Source: Gloeothece verrucosa PCC 7822 (GTDB taxonomy: Bacteria > Cyanobacteriota > Cyanobacteriia > Cyanobacteriales > Microcystaceae). From it: a stretch of 64,000 nucleotides of DNA. Positions 35,914 through 44,392 of this stretch are shown here, one piece after another. The stretch covers positions 4,542,001 through 4,606,000 of the forward strand of contig NC_014501.1 in assembly GCF_000147335.1 (NCBI RefSeq), written 5' to 3'. The stretch's first letter is position 1, and each line of letters begins with the position of its first letter. Position numbers and translations under genes: made by a program. Under the pieces are notes generated by a model. It searched no databases. It was given only the letters and a program-made list of their open reading frames with translations, and was not told where the DNA came from.

Positions 35914-37947
35914 TTATTTTCTACCCAATTCATACTCAGGAAAATGAGTAGGATTACCATTATTTTCTAACTTTTGTCTTAACTCCAATAAATCCGAACT
36001 ATGCTCAGAATTATCTTCTACCAACTGATAAGGGAAAATACCTTTTTTTAACGCAAAATCTGCGGTCGTTCCGGCAGCCGCCCCAACAGCCCATTCAAAA
36101 GATTGAACCCGAAAAGCCGCCGCCGCAATATGGCTAGTAGCAATCGTTTTCCCCGCTACCAACAAATTATCAATCTTTTGAGGAATCATAGCCCTTAAAG
36201 GAATTTGAGCCGGATAAGTCGGAGCATAACCCCAACGCACATCTTCTCGTTCTCGATTTCCGGGTGCTTCAGGAGGAGAATTGGCCATACAGGGATGAAA
36301 ATCCATACTATATTGAGTAATCCCCACTCCATCAGCAAAAGGCGTTGCGCTGGTGCGTCGAGTATATTGCATTTGAGAAATCGGCTGCACTCCTTTAGTA
36401 AAAATCTCTAAGCGCGTCACTTGCCGCCAAACATCGTAATACATACTCATAGGAATAGCATCCCGATAATGAATATTAAAGTAGTCCTTTGCTGAGATAT
36501 CCAGTTCATTAATAGCAAATCCGTCGGGATAATCCCCAGAAAAACGCCCAATAATTCGCCTTGCTTCCCGAATATAAGGGTACTTAGATAATCCATGTAG
36601 AGTTCCCATCGGAGAATCTAAACCTTTAAGCAGAATATGATTAGGATAAGGTTTTTTAACACCATCTCCTAACTGAGAATCTGTGGTTCCTTCTACTAAC
36701 CAATAGTAATAACCAAGAGCGTGTTCTTCACCTTTGCGGAGAGTTTCTTGGCGTAAGCCGCCCATCCAATTGCCAGATTTTAGTTGTCCGGTTTCTTGTA
36801 ACTGTTGTCGGCTATAAATCAGATTATCAAGAGAAGTGCCAGGACGATAATCATTACCCCATTCCCAATTCTGCATCGAGATATCCCCTGGCATAGGTTC
36901 AGTAAACTTCACCCCTCCAAATTGCATCAATTTCCCTGGCGTGGGGTTCCAAATGCGTCGATAGGTAAAAACGTAATCAAAATTCGCCTTGGATGGATTA
37001 GGGTCATAACCGTAATAAGCTTTATATTTGGCATAAAACGGAGGTTCTTCTTGGAAAACAGGAGTTTTCGTTTGCTCCATCGCAAAGGTGTAGGTAAAGC
37101 CTTGGGTACAATAAGGATTGCTGGTATCTGTCGGCGAGGAAGGATTTAAAGCCGAACGCGGATCAAGTCCCAAACGATAAGGAACATCCGCTAAAGCAAT
37201 CACTTCTCCGGTTTCTGTCGCTTCTATAACATACCAATCGGCCGGGCCCTTTCTTAAGGGCGTTTTAGGCACAAAGTGGATGACTTTTTTACTTAATTGA
37301 GGAGAATCTTCATAACGGTAAGCATCTTGATAGATTTTCGACAGAGGAAAGCTATTAATAGGAGGTTGACCGGGTTTAGGGGTATGTTGAATAGCCATCA
37401 CTCCGTTAATCTGATCACCATCAGCAGAGATTTCTAATTCTTTAACTACCGTCGAAGGAAACCATTTCAGTTGACCATTACCTTGTCTGGCAGCCCACTG
37501 TAATTCTTGAAAGAGAATTTGTTGAGCATCTTTAGGGATAAAACAACTGTGACTAACCCAACAATTGCCAGGATTAAGTTGACCATACAATCGCTCAATA
37601 CCACTGCGAAGAATTTGATAGCCGCGAGGAAAATAATTCAGAGAGCGTTGTTTTTCTCCTTCATCAAGCGCCGAAGTCCCCTGAGACGTAATTTGCCCGC
37701 CTACCCAGTCTGTAATCTCCGTTAAACAAACGGTACGACCAGCAAGTAAACTTTCATAAGCACTAGCCACACCAGCTAATCCGCCTCCAACGATCAGAAT
37801 TTCACAGTTTACTGTTTCATCTGGCTTTATATGATTTTTATTTAATGCGGTGGCTGGTAAAATGGATTGACTTAATAAAATAATAGGCAGTGTGAGTCGT
37901 GAGAAAGTATTCAGACGAATAAATCGTCTAATATCGTTTTTTTTCAT
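35914..37947 (-). CDS. Exported FAD-dependent oxidoreductase
   Basis: The 677-residue flavoprotein has a signal peptide (LTLPIILLSQSILPATA, cleavage near residue 35) and an FAD-binding Rossmann start CEILIVGGGLAGVASAYES. The conserved DWVGGQITSQGTSALDEG segment and the C-terminal NLLVAGKTIATSHIAAAAFRVQ segment match the FAD_oxidored family (PF12831). An RRFIRLN-like run near the N-terminus is basic but not a clear twin-arginine motif. It should act in the periplasm. The substrate is unknown. It converges on the CDGSH gene across the inverted-repeat element. Confidence 0.85.
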   Translation of the reverse strand: MKKNDIRRFIRLNTFSRLTLPIILLSQSILPATALNKNHIKPDETVNCEILIVGGGLAGVASAYESLLAGRTVCLTEITDWVGGQITSQGTSALDEGEKQRSLNYFPRGYQILRSGIERLYGQLNPGNCWVSHSCFIPKDAQQILFQELQWAARQGNGQLKWFPSTVVKELEISADGDQINGVMAIQHTPKPGQPPINSFPLSKIYQDAYRYEDSPQLSKKVIHFVPKTPLRKGPADWYVIEATETGEVIALADVPYRLGLDPRSALNPSSPTDTSNPYCTQGFTYTFAMEQTKTPVFQEEPPFYAKYKAYYGYDPNPSKANFDYVFTYRRIWNPTPGKLMQFGGVKFTEPMPGDISMQNWEWGNDYRPGTSLDNLIYSRQQLQETGQLKSGNWMGGLRQETLRKGEEHALGYYYWLVEGTTDSQLGDGVKKPYPNHILLKGLDSPMGTLHGLSKYPYIREARRIIGRFSGDYPDGFAINELDISAKDYFNIHYRDAIPMSMYYDVWRQVTRLEIFTKGVQPISQMQYTRRTSATPFADGVGITQYSMDFHPCMANSPPEAPGNREREDVRWGYAPTYPAQIPLRAMIPQKIDNLLVAGKTIATSHIAAAAFRVQSFEWAVGAAAGTTADFALKKGIFPYQLVEDNSEHSSDLLELRQKLENNGNPTHFPEYELGRK

Positions 37948-38556
37948 TGATATACCCTAAGCCTTCAACCTGATTAAAGTAAGGAGAAGTCAGCACTTCA
38001 CCCGAAAAATCATTGAAGAATTAATTAATCTCTATTTTCTATATCTAACTTTTTATTTTCTAAAGTGCCAATAAAATTAACTTTAATTCAATAATTGCCC
38101 GATTTTTACGTATTTAGACGGGCAGGTATTACCTCATAATCTTTAATAAAAAAGTAAAATTTATTACGAGTTTTTACTTAACTTCATTTTTCATTCCCAA
38201 TTAAATAAACAAAAAATTGGATAGCCACCTAAGCCGCACTTCGTCGCCGCCCTTTAATCGCTATAGGGGATCAGCTTGAAACTCATGCCCAAACATGATA
38301 GCCTACTGGGTTGATCCTAGGTAAAGCTACTCAAAGTGTAGAGTTAATGTGGAGCAAGCTGGAAAACTGGATTTTTTCCGTTAAGCTTTCTTCGTTTTCG
38401 ATAAGGATCTACATCTTCTAACTACAAGAGGCCTAATATCTGGCTCCTGGTTTTTAGCAGAGGCTCAATTGTTGATAAACTACTTACACAGAGTAAAATT
38501 CTAGGTCTGACAGCCTGGGAAACCAATAAACAAAATTAATCGCTGATGACTGACTC
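37948..38556. other. Intergenic region before the rfb operon
   Basis: About 610 bases lie between a leftward exported oxidoreductase and the rightward rfb genes. It is AT-rich, has no coding frame of convincing composition, and shows no strong hairpin or repeat shared elsewhere. It should contain promoters for both sides, but I could not fix their positions. Confidence 0.5.
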
Positions 38557-39099
38557 ATGAAAATTATACCTACAGAAATACCTGACGTTTTGATCATAGA
38601 GCCTAAAGTCTTCGGGGATGATCGAGGTTTTTTTTATGAAAGTTTCAATCAAAAAGCTTTTCAAGACAAAACCGAGATAATAACTGATTTTGTCCAAGAT
38701 AATCACTCCCGTTCCCTGAAAAACGTCTTGAGAGGTTTGCATTATCAAATTCAACAACCTCAAGGCAAGTTAGTACGGGTTGTGGTGGGAGAAGTTTTTG
38801 ATGTGGCTGTTGATATTCGTTCTTCATCCCCGACTTTCGGCCAATGGGTAGGCTGTTTACTCAGCGCAGAAAATAAACGACAATTCTGGATTCCAGCCGG
38901 CTTTGCTCATGGTTTTTTGGTTCTTTCAGAGGCAGCCGAATTTTTATATAAAACCACAGATTATTATGCCCCAGAATATGAAAGATCTATTCTCTGGAAT
39001 GATCCCGACTTAGCCATTGATTGGCCCCTTCAAGGTGAGCCAATTTTGTCTAATAAAGACCTAGCCGGCAAACTTCTCAAAGAAGCAGAGGTCTTTTAA
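38557..39099 (+). CDS. rfbC: dTDP-4-dehydrorhamnose 3,5-epimerase
   Basis: The 180-residue cupin-type epimerase is the third step of dTDP-L-rhamnose synthesis. Seen are PKVFGDDRGFFYESFN near the start, the catalytic histidine in VLRGLHYQ, GKLVRVVVGEVFDVAVDIR and IPAGFAHGFLVLS, all at canonical spacing. Length is normal. First gene of a same-strand cluster with rfbD, rfbA and rfbB, which together convert glucose-1-phosphate and dTTP to the rhamnose donor for surface polysaccharides. Confidence 0.95.
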   Translation: MKIIPTEIPDVLIIEPKVFGDDRGFFYESFNQKAFQDKTEIITDFVQDNHSRSLKNVLRGLHYQIQQPQGKLVRVVVGEVFDVAVDIRSSSPTFGQWVGCLLSAENKRQFWIPAGFAHGFLVLSEAAEFLYKTTDYYAPEYERSILWNDPDLAIDWPLQGEPILSNKDLAGKLLKEAEVF

Positions 39100-39137
39100 T
39101 CAGTGACTAATAATCAATAGAGAATGATCCATAACCT

Positions 39138-40022
39138 ATGAAACGAATTTTACTGCTAGGAAGCAACGGGCAATTAGGGCAAGAATTACAGACTACCCTA
39201 GCCCCTCTAGGCGAAATCATCTCAGTCGCACGAGATCAATTAGATTTGACTCAAACCGAGAGTATCCGTCAACTCATCGCACAAGTTCATCCTGAAATGA
39301 TTGTTAATGCGGCTGCTTACACCGCAGTGGATAAAGCAGAAAGTGAAACAGAACTCGCTTATGCTGTCAATGAAATAGCCCCCAAAATTCTCGCCAGAGA
39401 AAGCCAAAAATTAGCGGCAACCTTCTTACATGTTTCTACAGATTACGTTTTTGATGGCACTAGAGGCATTCCCCTCACCGAAACCGATGAAACTAACCCC
39501 ATCGGTGTTTATGCTAAATCTAAACTCGCCGGAGAAAAGGCAATTGCTGAAAATTGTGAGCGTTATATTATTCTTAGGACGGCTTGGGTATACGGCACCT
39601 ATGGAAAAAGTAACTTTGTCAAAACCCTGCTGCGCCTAGGAGCAGAAAGAGAACAACTACGAGTAGTTGCCGATCAGGTGGGAACTCCTACTTGGGCCAA
39701 AGATATTGCAGATGCTATCGCAAAATTGCTTGAGTTAGAAGAAAAAACTCCCACCGGAATTTATCACTTTACTAATAGTGGGGTAGCTAGTTGGTATGAT
39801 TTTGCTAGGGCAATTTTTGAGGAAGCCAAATTAATCGGTTTTCCCTTAAAAATTAACGAGGTTGTCCCCATTACTACTGCTGAATATCCCACCCCGGCAA
39901 AACGTCCCGCCTATTCAGTCCTTTCTCAGCAAAAAATTCGCCCTCTGTTGGGAAACTACCCCCCCTACTGGCGAGACTCCCTGAAACAAATGCTCTTTCA
40001 ACTATATTCTCAAAACTCATGA
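39138..40022 (+). CDS. rfbD: dTDP-4-dehydrorhamnose reductase
   Basis: This 294-residue NAD(P)H-dependent short-chain-type enzyme carries out the last step of dTDP-L-rhamnose synthesis. The nucleotide-binding start ILLLGSNGQLGQELQ, the AAYTAVDKAE motif, STDYVFDG and the YAKSKLAGE active-site Tyr/Lys pair are visible. Its stop overlaps the rfbA start by four bases (ATGA), so translation is coupled. It lies 38 bases after rfbC. Confidence 0.95.
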   Translation: MKRILLLGSNGQLGQELQTTLAPLGEIISVARDQLDLTQTESIRQLIAQVHPEMIVNAAAYTAVDKAESETELAYAVNEIAPKILARESQKLAATFLHVSTDYVFDGTRGIPLTETDETNPIGVYAKSKLAGEKAIAENCERYIILRTAWVYGTYGKSNFVKTLLRLGAEREQLRVVADQVGTPTWAKDIADAIAKLLELEEKTPTGIYHFTNSGVASWYDFARAIFEEAKLIGFPLKINEVVPITTAEYPTPAKRPAYSVLSQQKIRPLLGNYPPYWRDSLKQMLFQLYSQNS

Positions 40023-41092
40023 AAGCACTTATATTATCTGGCGGTAAAGGTACAAGATTACGTCCCTTAACTTATACAGGAGCAAAGCAATTAGTTCCTG
40101 TGGTTAATAAACCGATTCTCTGGTACGGAATAGAATCGATCGTTAAAGCTGGAATTACAGATATTGGTATTATTATTAGTCCTGAAACCGGCCAAGAAGT
40201 TCAACTTAAAACCGGTAATGGAGAGCGCTTTGGCGCTAACATCACTTACATTCTTCAAGATGAACCCCTAGGATTAGCCCATGCCGTTAAAATAGCTCAA
40301 CCCTTTTTAGGGGATTCTCCTTTCATTATGTATCTCGGAGATAACCTAATTCAAGATGAAGTCATTCCCTTTGTAGAAACTTTCTCTAAACAACACCTAG
40401 ATGCTCTAATTTTGTTACGTACTGTATCTAATCCAACGGCTTTTGGTGTGGCTAAAGTGGATGAAAAAGGACGGGTTTTACAGTTAATCGAAAAACCGAA
40501 AAATCCTCCTTCTAATTTGGCTTTAGTGGGAATTTATCTATTTTCGCCCGCTATTCATGATGCCATAGCCGCCATTCAACCCTCAGCTAGAGGAGAATTA
40601 GAAATTACAGATGCGATTCAAGAATTAATTGATCGACAATTACCAGTAGAAGCTTTACAACTAACCGGTTGGTGGCTAGATACCGGGAAAAAAGATGATT
40701 TGTTAGAAGCTAATCGTATTATTTTAGATACCTGTTTAGAAATTTCTAAAAATGGAGAGATTGATGCTCAAAGTCAAATCATTGGACGAGTAGAAATCGG
40801 AGCCGGCACGAAAATTGTTAATAGTACCATTCGCGGACCGGTTATTATTGGTAATAATTGCCACATAGAAAATTGCTTTATTGGCCCTTATACCAGTATT
40901 GCCGATGAAGTGAGCCTCAAAGATGCCGATTTAGAACACAGCGTAATTTTACAAAAAGCTTCTATAATTGGCATTAAACAAAGAATCGTCGATAGCGTCA
41001 TTGGACAACGGGCTAAACTCGAACCGGCACCACAACGTCCAATTGCTTTACGATTTATGATTGGAGATGATTCTCACATCGAGTTAGCATAA
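40019..41092 (+). CDS. rfbA: Glucose-1-phosphate thymidylyltransferase (long form)
   Basis: The 357-residue protein makes dTDP-glucose, the first step of the pathway. The nucleotidyltransferase start is GGKGTRLRPLTYTGAKQLVPV. The acceptor loop is MYLGDNL, and GWWLDTGKKDDLLEANR closes the catalytic domain. About 100 extra residues form a hexapeptide left-handed beta helix (IGRVEIGAGTKIVNSTIRG, IGNNCHIENCFIG), marking the long RmlA type rather than the 290-residue form. Overlaps rfbD by four bases and precedes rfbB by 18. Confidence 0.93.
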   Translation: MKALILSGGKGTRLRPLTYTGAKQLVPVVNKPILWYGIESIVKAGITDIGIIISPETGQEVQLKTGNGERFGANITYILQDEPLGLAHAVKIAQPFLGDSPFIMYLGDNLIQDEVIPFVETFSKQHLDALILLRTVSNPTAFGVAKVDEKGRVLQLIEKPKNPPSNLALVGIYLFSPAIHDAIAAIQPSARGELEITDAIQELIDRQLPVEALQLTGWWLDTGKKDDLLEANRIILDTCLEISKNGEIDAQSQIIGRVEIGAGTKIVNSTIRGPVIIGNNCHIENCFIGPYTSIADEVSLKDADLEHSVILQKASIIGIKQRIVDSVIGQRAKLEPAPQRPIALRFMIGDDSHIELA

Positions 41093-41110
41093 GATCATAG
41101 GGACTAACAA

Positions 41111-42175
41111 ATGACTATTTTAATTACAGGTGGTGCAGGTTTTATCGGCTCGAATTTTGTTCATCATTGGTGTAATAATTATCCCAATGACCGGGTGATT
41201 GTTTTGGATGCTTTGACTTATGCCGGAAATCGTCAAAATATAGCCCCTTTAGAATCCCTTGAAAACTTTCGTTTTGTACAGGGCAATATAGGAGATCGCT
41301 CTTTGATTGATAGTCTTTTAAGAGCGGAAAATGTGGATACAGTGGCTCATTTTGCGGCAGAATCTCATGTAGACCGTTCTATCTTAGGCCCTGATGCTTT
41401 TATTCAAACTAATGTGGTGGGAACCTTTACACTATTAGATAGTTTTCGTCATTATTGGACGGAAAAAGGAAGCCCCGAAAATTACCGTTTTCTTCATGTT
41501 TCAACCGATGAGGTTTACGGAAGCTTAGGCCCAGATGATCCGGCTTTTACAGAGACAACCCCTTATGCGCCTAATAGCCCCTATTCAGCTTCAAAAGCGG
41601 CTAGTGATCATTTAGCGAGAGCCTATTTTCATACTTATAAGGTTCCCACCATTATTACCAATTGTTCTAATAATTATGGCCCTTATCATTTTCCGGAAAA
41701 GTTAATACCGTTGATGTGTATTAATATCCTCTTAGGAAAACCGTTACCAGTTTATGGAGATGGGCAAAACATTAGAGATTGGTTATTTGTCTTAGACCAT
41801 TGTAAGGCTTTAGATATTGTCATCCATAAAGGACAACCCGGAGAGACTTATAATGTCGGGGGAAATAATGAGGTTAAAAACATCGATTTAGTCACTTTAT
41901 TATGTGAATTGATGGATGAATTAGCCCCAGATTTACCCGTTAAACCCTCTAAACAGTTAATTACTTTTGTTAAAGACCGTCCAGGACATGATAGACGTTA
42001 TGCTATCGATGCCACAAAAATTAAGACTGAATTAGGCTGGACTCCAGAGGTCACCGTAGAAGAAGGGTTACGCAAAACCATTCAATGGTTTCTCAACAAC
42101 CGCGAATGGTGGCAACCTTTATTATCCCAAGAATATCAGGATTATTATCAAAAAGTTTATGGTGTCAGTGTTTAA
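41111..42175 (+). CDS. rfbB: dTDP-glucose 4,6-dehydratase
   Basis: The 354-residue extended short-chain dehydrogenase makes dTDP-4-keto-6-deoxyglucose. The NAD-binding motif TGGAGFIGSNFVHH, STDEVYGSLG, the YSASKAASDH active-site Tyr/Lys box, NNYGPYHFPEKLIPL and GDGQNIRDWLFV are all present. It is the last gene of the rfbCDAB unit. The order C, D, A, B is unusual compared with the enteric B, D, A, C, but all four steps are present. It is followed by a repeat-rich spacer. Confidence 0.95.
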   Translation: MTILITGGAGFIGSNFVHHWCNNYPNDRVIVLDALTYAGNRQNIAPLESLENFRFVQGNIGDRSLIDSLLRAENVDTVAHFAAESHVDRSILGPDAFIQTNVVGTFTLLDSFRHYWTEKGSPENYRFLHVSTDEVYGSLGPDDPAFTETTPYAPNSPYSASKAASDHLARAYFHTYKVPTIITNCSNNYGPYHFPEKLIPLMCINILLGKPLPVYGDGQNIRDWLFVLDHCKALDIVIHKGQPGETYNVGGNNEVKNIDLVTLLCELMDELAPDLPVKPSKQLITFVKDRPGHDRRYAIDATKIKTELGWTPEVTVEEGLRKTIQWFLNNREWWQPLLSQEYQDYYQKVYGVSV

Positions 42176-42208
42176 TCAATATTGACCTCTCCCCCAACCC
42201 CTTCGCCA

Positions 42209-42428
42209 ACCAGGTGAGGGGGCTTATTATTGATACTTCTCCTCCATCCCCTTCGCCTAAGCTAAGACGCATTTAATTTTTATAACTTTATTTTTGGTAC
42301 AAAGGTTCAATCCTTTCCCCTTTCCCCTTTCCCCTTTCCCCTTTCCCCTTTCCCCTTTCCCCCTTCTTTATCTGGACTAATAATTTAGATGCGTAACAGC
42401 TTACCAGGTGAGGGGGCTTATTATTGAT
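42209..42428. repeat. Repeat-rich spacer: 26-bp direct repeats, inverted repeats and heptamer array
   Basis: A perfect 26-bp direct repeat (ACCAGGTGAGGGGGCTTATT plus ATTGAT) is at 42209-42234 and 42403-42428. Between them, a 19-bp word TAAGCTAAGACGCATTTAA (42258-42276) has an inverted near-match (15 of 19) at 42384-42402. Inside these arms are seven tandem copies of TTTCCCC (42314-42362), a short tandemly repeated sequence of the cyanobacterial type. The 19-bp word recurs at 58384-58402. The layout suggests a small non-autonomous element with a heptamer array inside it. Confidence 0.75.
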
Positions 42429-42568
42429 GCCTGTCTCCCAACAGAAGAGTCTCCTTAGATAACTATAACTTATGGATACTATCTAAAAAAATTTGTCAAG
42501 CATACTTTACAATTCGTTACTAATTTGTTACATTTATTTACATGAGGAAACAAACAGAGGAACAAATC

Positions 42569-42739
42569 ATGTACACCACAGTTAACGAACAAGGACATCT
42601 CAACAACTACGCCACCGAACCTGATATGTACTATGCTGAATATCCCGCTCCCTATCAACAACGCCGCTATTTACTCCAAGGCATTTTCGCTACTCTATTA
42701 GTCACCACGCTGGTAGTGGTTTCCTTGGTAATCAGCTAA
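42569..42739 (+). CDS. ssl1498-family light-harvesting-like small membrane protein, copy 1
   Basis: The 56-residue protein begins MYTTVNEQGHLNNYATEPDM, has a Tyr/Pro-rich middle (YYAEYPAPYQQRRY) and ends in one hydrophobic helix (FATLLVTTLVVVSLVIS). The LNNYA(T/V)EP start and single C-terminal helix resemble the ssl1498 family of light-harvesting-like cyanobacterial proteins. It is presumably thylakoid-bound. An upstream in-frame ATG at 42542 would add nine residues, but the conserved ribosome site GAGGAACAA and comparison with copies 4 and 5 favour 42569. Confidence 0.8.
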   Translation: MYTTVNEQGHLNNYATEPDMYYAEYPAPYQQRRYLLQGIFATLLVTTLVVVSLVIS

Positions 42740-42791
42740 TCAAATTTTTAAGTAAACATCTCAATAAAAAATGCAAACGGAGGAACAAGCT

Positions 42792-42962
42792 ATGTACACC
42801 ACAGTTAACGAACAAGGACATCTCAACAACTACGCCACCGAACCTGATATGTACTATGCTGAATATCCCGCTCCCTATCAACAACGCCGCTATTTACTCC
42901 AAGGCATTTTCGCTACTCTATTAGTCACCACGCTGGTAGTGGTTTCCTTGGTAATCAGCTAA
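42792..42962 (+). CDS. ssl1498-family small membrane protein, copy 2
   Basis: Encodes the same 56-residue protein as copy 1, with no amino-acid change. The ribosome site CGGAGGAACAAGCT precedes the ATG at 42792. An ATG at 42771 could extend the frame by seven residues, but this extension is lost in copies 4 and 5. Part of the 223-bp tandem array, and may be transcribed together with the other copies. Confidence 0.8.
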   Translation: MYTTVNEQGHLNNYATEPDMYYAEYPAPYQQRRYLLQGIFATLLVTTLVVVSLVIS

Positions 42963-43014
42963 TCAAATTTTTAAGTAAACATCTCAATAAAAAATGCAAA
43001 CGGAGGAACAAGCT

Positions 43015-43185
43015 ATGTACACCACAGTTAACGAACAAGGACATCTCAACAACTACGCCACCGAACCTGATATGTACTATGCTGAATATCCCGCTCCCTA
43101 TCAACAACGCCGCTATTTACTCCAAGGCATTTTCGCTACCCTATTAGTCACCACACTGGTAGTGGTTTCCTTGGTAATCAGCTAA
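43015..43185 (+). CDS. ssl1498-family small membrane protein, copy 3
   Basis: Identical in protein sequence to copies 1 and 2. The coding DNA shows a few synonymous changes toward its end (GCTACCCTA, ACACTGGTA) shared with copy 4, so the copies form two sub-groups consistent with stepwise duplication. It keeps the CGGAGGAACAAGCT ribosome site. Confidence 0.8.
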   Translation: MYTTVNEQGHLNNYATEPDMYYAEYPAPYQQRRYLLQGIFATLLVTTLVVVSLVIS

Positions 43186-43237
43186 TCAAATTTTTCAATA
43201 AACATCTCAATAAAAAACGCAAACGGAGAAACAAGCT

Positions 43238-43408
43238 ATGTACACCACAGTTAACGAACAAGGACATCTCAACAACTACGCCACCGAACCTGATATGTAC
43301 TATGCTGAATATCCCGCTCCCTATCAACAGCGCCGCTATTTACTCCAAGGCATTTTCGCTACCCTATTAGTCACCACACTGGTAGTGGTTTCCTTGGTAA
43401 TCAGCTAA
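43238..43408 (+). CDS. ssl1498-family small membrane protein, copy 4
   Basis: Same 56-residue product. The in-frame ATG that lies 21 bases upstream in copies 2 and 3 is ACG here, showing that the true start is the MYTTVNEQ methionine. The ribosome site is slightly altered to CGGAGAAACAAGCT. A synonymous CAG replaces CAA in the glutamine pair. Confidence 0.8.
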   Translation: MYTTVNEQGHLNNYATEPDMYYAEYPAPYQQRRYLLQGIFATLLVTTLVVVSLVIS

Positions 43409-43460
43409 TCAAATTTTTAAGTAAACATCTCAATAAAAAACGCAAACGGAGGAACAAGCT

Positions 43461-43631
43461 ATGTACACTACAGTTAACGAACAAGGACATCTCAACAACT
43501 ACGCCACCGAACCTGATATGTACTATGCTGAATATCCCGCTCCCTATCAACAGCGCCGCTATTTACTTCAAGGCATTTTCGCTACTCTATTAGTCACCAC
43601 ACTGGTAGTAGTTTCCTTGGTAATCAGCTAA
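43461..43631 (+). CDS. ssl1498-family small membrane protein, copy 5
   Basis: Same 56-residue product, with several synonymous changes (ACTACA, CTTCAA, GTAGTAGTT), making it the most diverged copy at the DNA level. It keeps CGGAGGAACAAGCT before the ATG and, like copy 4, lacks the upstream in-frame ATG. It is the last unit of the array; sequence identity to the other units ends about ten bases after the stop codon, before the terminator. Confidence 0.8.
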   Translation: MYTTVNEQGHLNNYATEPDMYYAEYPAPYQQRRYLLQGIFATLLVTTLVVVSLVIS

Positions 43632-43682
43632 TCAAATTTTTGACAAAAAAGCATCGACATTTTGGATTTCTCCTACTCTCGA

Positions 43683-43703
43683 CCTCGGACAACCGAGGTT
43701 TTT
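43683..43703 (+). terminator. Terminator of the five-copy array
   Basis: CCTCGG (43683-43688) pairs with CCGAGG (43693-43698) around ACAA and is followed by TTTTTAATTTT. It is the only strong terminator after the five tandem genes, so the array may be one transcript. Confidence 0.85.
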
Positions 43704-43752
43704 AATTTTGAGGGTTGGGGGATTAGCTATTTGTGCTGTTTTTGAAAGTCAT

Positions 43753-43777
43753 AAAAAAACCTGCTGTTATAAGCAGG
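43753..43777 (-). terminator. Terminator for the leftward gene at 43828
   Basis: On the minus strand, CCTGCT (43777-43772) pairs with AGCAGG (43765-43760), and a run of seven T follows, complementary to A 43753-43759. It is placed about 50 bases beyond the stop of the small leftward gene. Confidence 0.8.
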
Positions 43778-43827
43778 AAAAGTTGACAAGAGTTTTTATT
43801 AAGGCAAAAATTTAGAAAATAGACGGT

Positions 43828-44025
43828 TTAACGAGCAAGGCTTTTACCATAGCTAACTAACCCTGCACCAATGTAGCGGCCATAGCCATCTAATTTGTCT
43901 TGTTGAGCAATTCTTTGAGGATTGTTAAACATATCAGCTACCCCAGCACTCATTAACATAACAGTAGTAGCGGCGATGATGTAGTTGCGAATTAGTTGGG
44001 TGTTGTGGGTGGTAGCGTTTAACAT
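43828..44025 (-). CDS. Hypothetical small membrane protein
   Basis: From the ATG at 44025 (preceded by GAGGCAACCAAA) the product has 65 residues. It has one hydrophobic segment (LIRNYIIAATTVMLMSAGVADMF) and a polar tail with DGYGRYIGAGLVSYGKSLAR. An upstream ATG at 44052 lacks a ribosome site. It is not recognisable as a high-light-inducible protein, since no chlorophyll-binding ExxNxR motif is present. It converges on the five-copy array, and its own terminator is at 43753. Confidence 0.65.
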   Translation of the reverse strand: MLNATTHNTQLIRNYIIAATTVMLMSAGVADMFNNPQRIAQQDKLDGYGRYIGAGLVSYGKSLAR

Positions 44026-44249
44026 TTTGGTTGCCTCTATTGCTCTCGACATCTTTAGAATACGAGGCGGCCTGGGGTGATGTCAGTCCCAAAATTATTG
44101 GAAAATATAGTGTCTGATAGTTAGAGGACTCTCTATCAAAGTGGAATTAAATGGAAAAATCAAGCCCTTGTTTGTAATATTTTTGTAGCATAATGTTCTA
44201 GGCGGGGTGGCGAAGTGTTGACATACTCCGCCTAAAATTTTTCAATTAA

Positions 44250-44384
44250 TTAATCATCATCATCTTGGGTTAGGTGCCCAGTACCCCCACAAAATAAGCA
44301 GGTTTCCTCACGCTGAACTTCGCCGCTACAGTCTCGAATCTCAATGTATCCTTTTCCCTCACAATGCGGACAAGTTTGGTTCAT
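44250..44384 (-). CDS. Small zinc-ribbon/DnaJ-type CxxCxGxG protein
   Basis: This 44-residue frame reads MNQTCPHCEGKGYIEIRD at the start and ends in four aspartates. Two motifs CPHCEGKG and CLFCGGTG have the DnaJ cysteine-rich CxxCxGxG form, enough for one zinc site from four cysteines. Such one-site proteins occur in cyanobacteria and plastids next to photosystem or redox genes. It lies just 8 bases downstream of the DUF1499 gene stop on the same strand, so the two are likely co-transcribed. Confidence 0.75.
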   Translation of the reverse strand: MNQTCPHCEGKGYIEIRDCSGEVQREETCLFCGGTGHLTQDDDD

Positions 44385-44392
44385 AATTCTGC

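Larger units (their letters stand above)
42551..43642 (+). repeat. Five tandem 223-bp units, each with one small gene
   Basis: The start codons of the five genes lie at 42569, 42792, 43015, 43238 and 43461, all exactly 223 bases apart. Coding parts are almost identical at the DNA level, and all the differences I see between copies in the coding part are synonymous. The spacers (AAATTTTTAAGTAAACATCTC) are also conserved. This points to recent unequal crossing-over or gene conversion with purifying selection on the protein. The terminator at 43683 follows the last copy. Confidence 0.95.

Noticed and set aside
42551..43642. CRISPR-like or satellite repeat
   Set aside because: The 223-bp unit is a complete gene with its own ribosome site; there are no unique spacers.
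43828..44025. High-light-inducible chlorophyll-binding protein
   Set aside because: One hydrophobic helix is present, but the ExxNxR chlorophyll-binding motif is missing.
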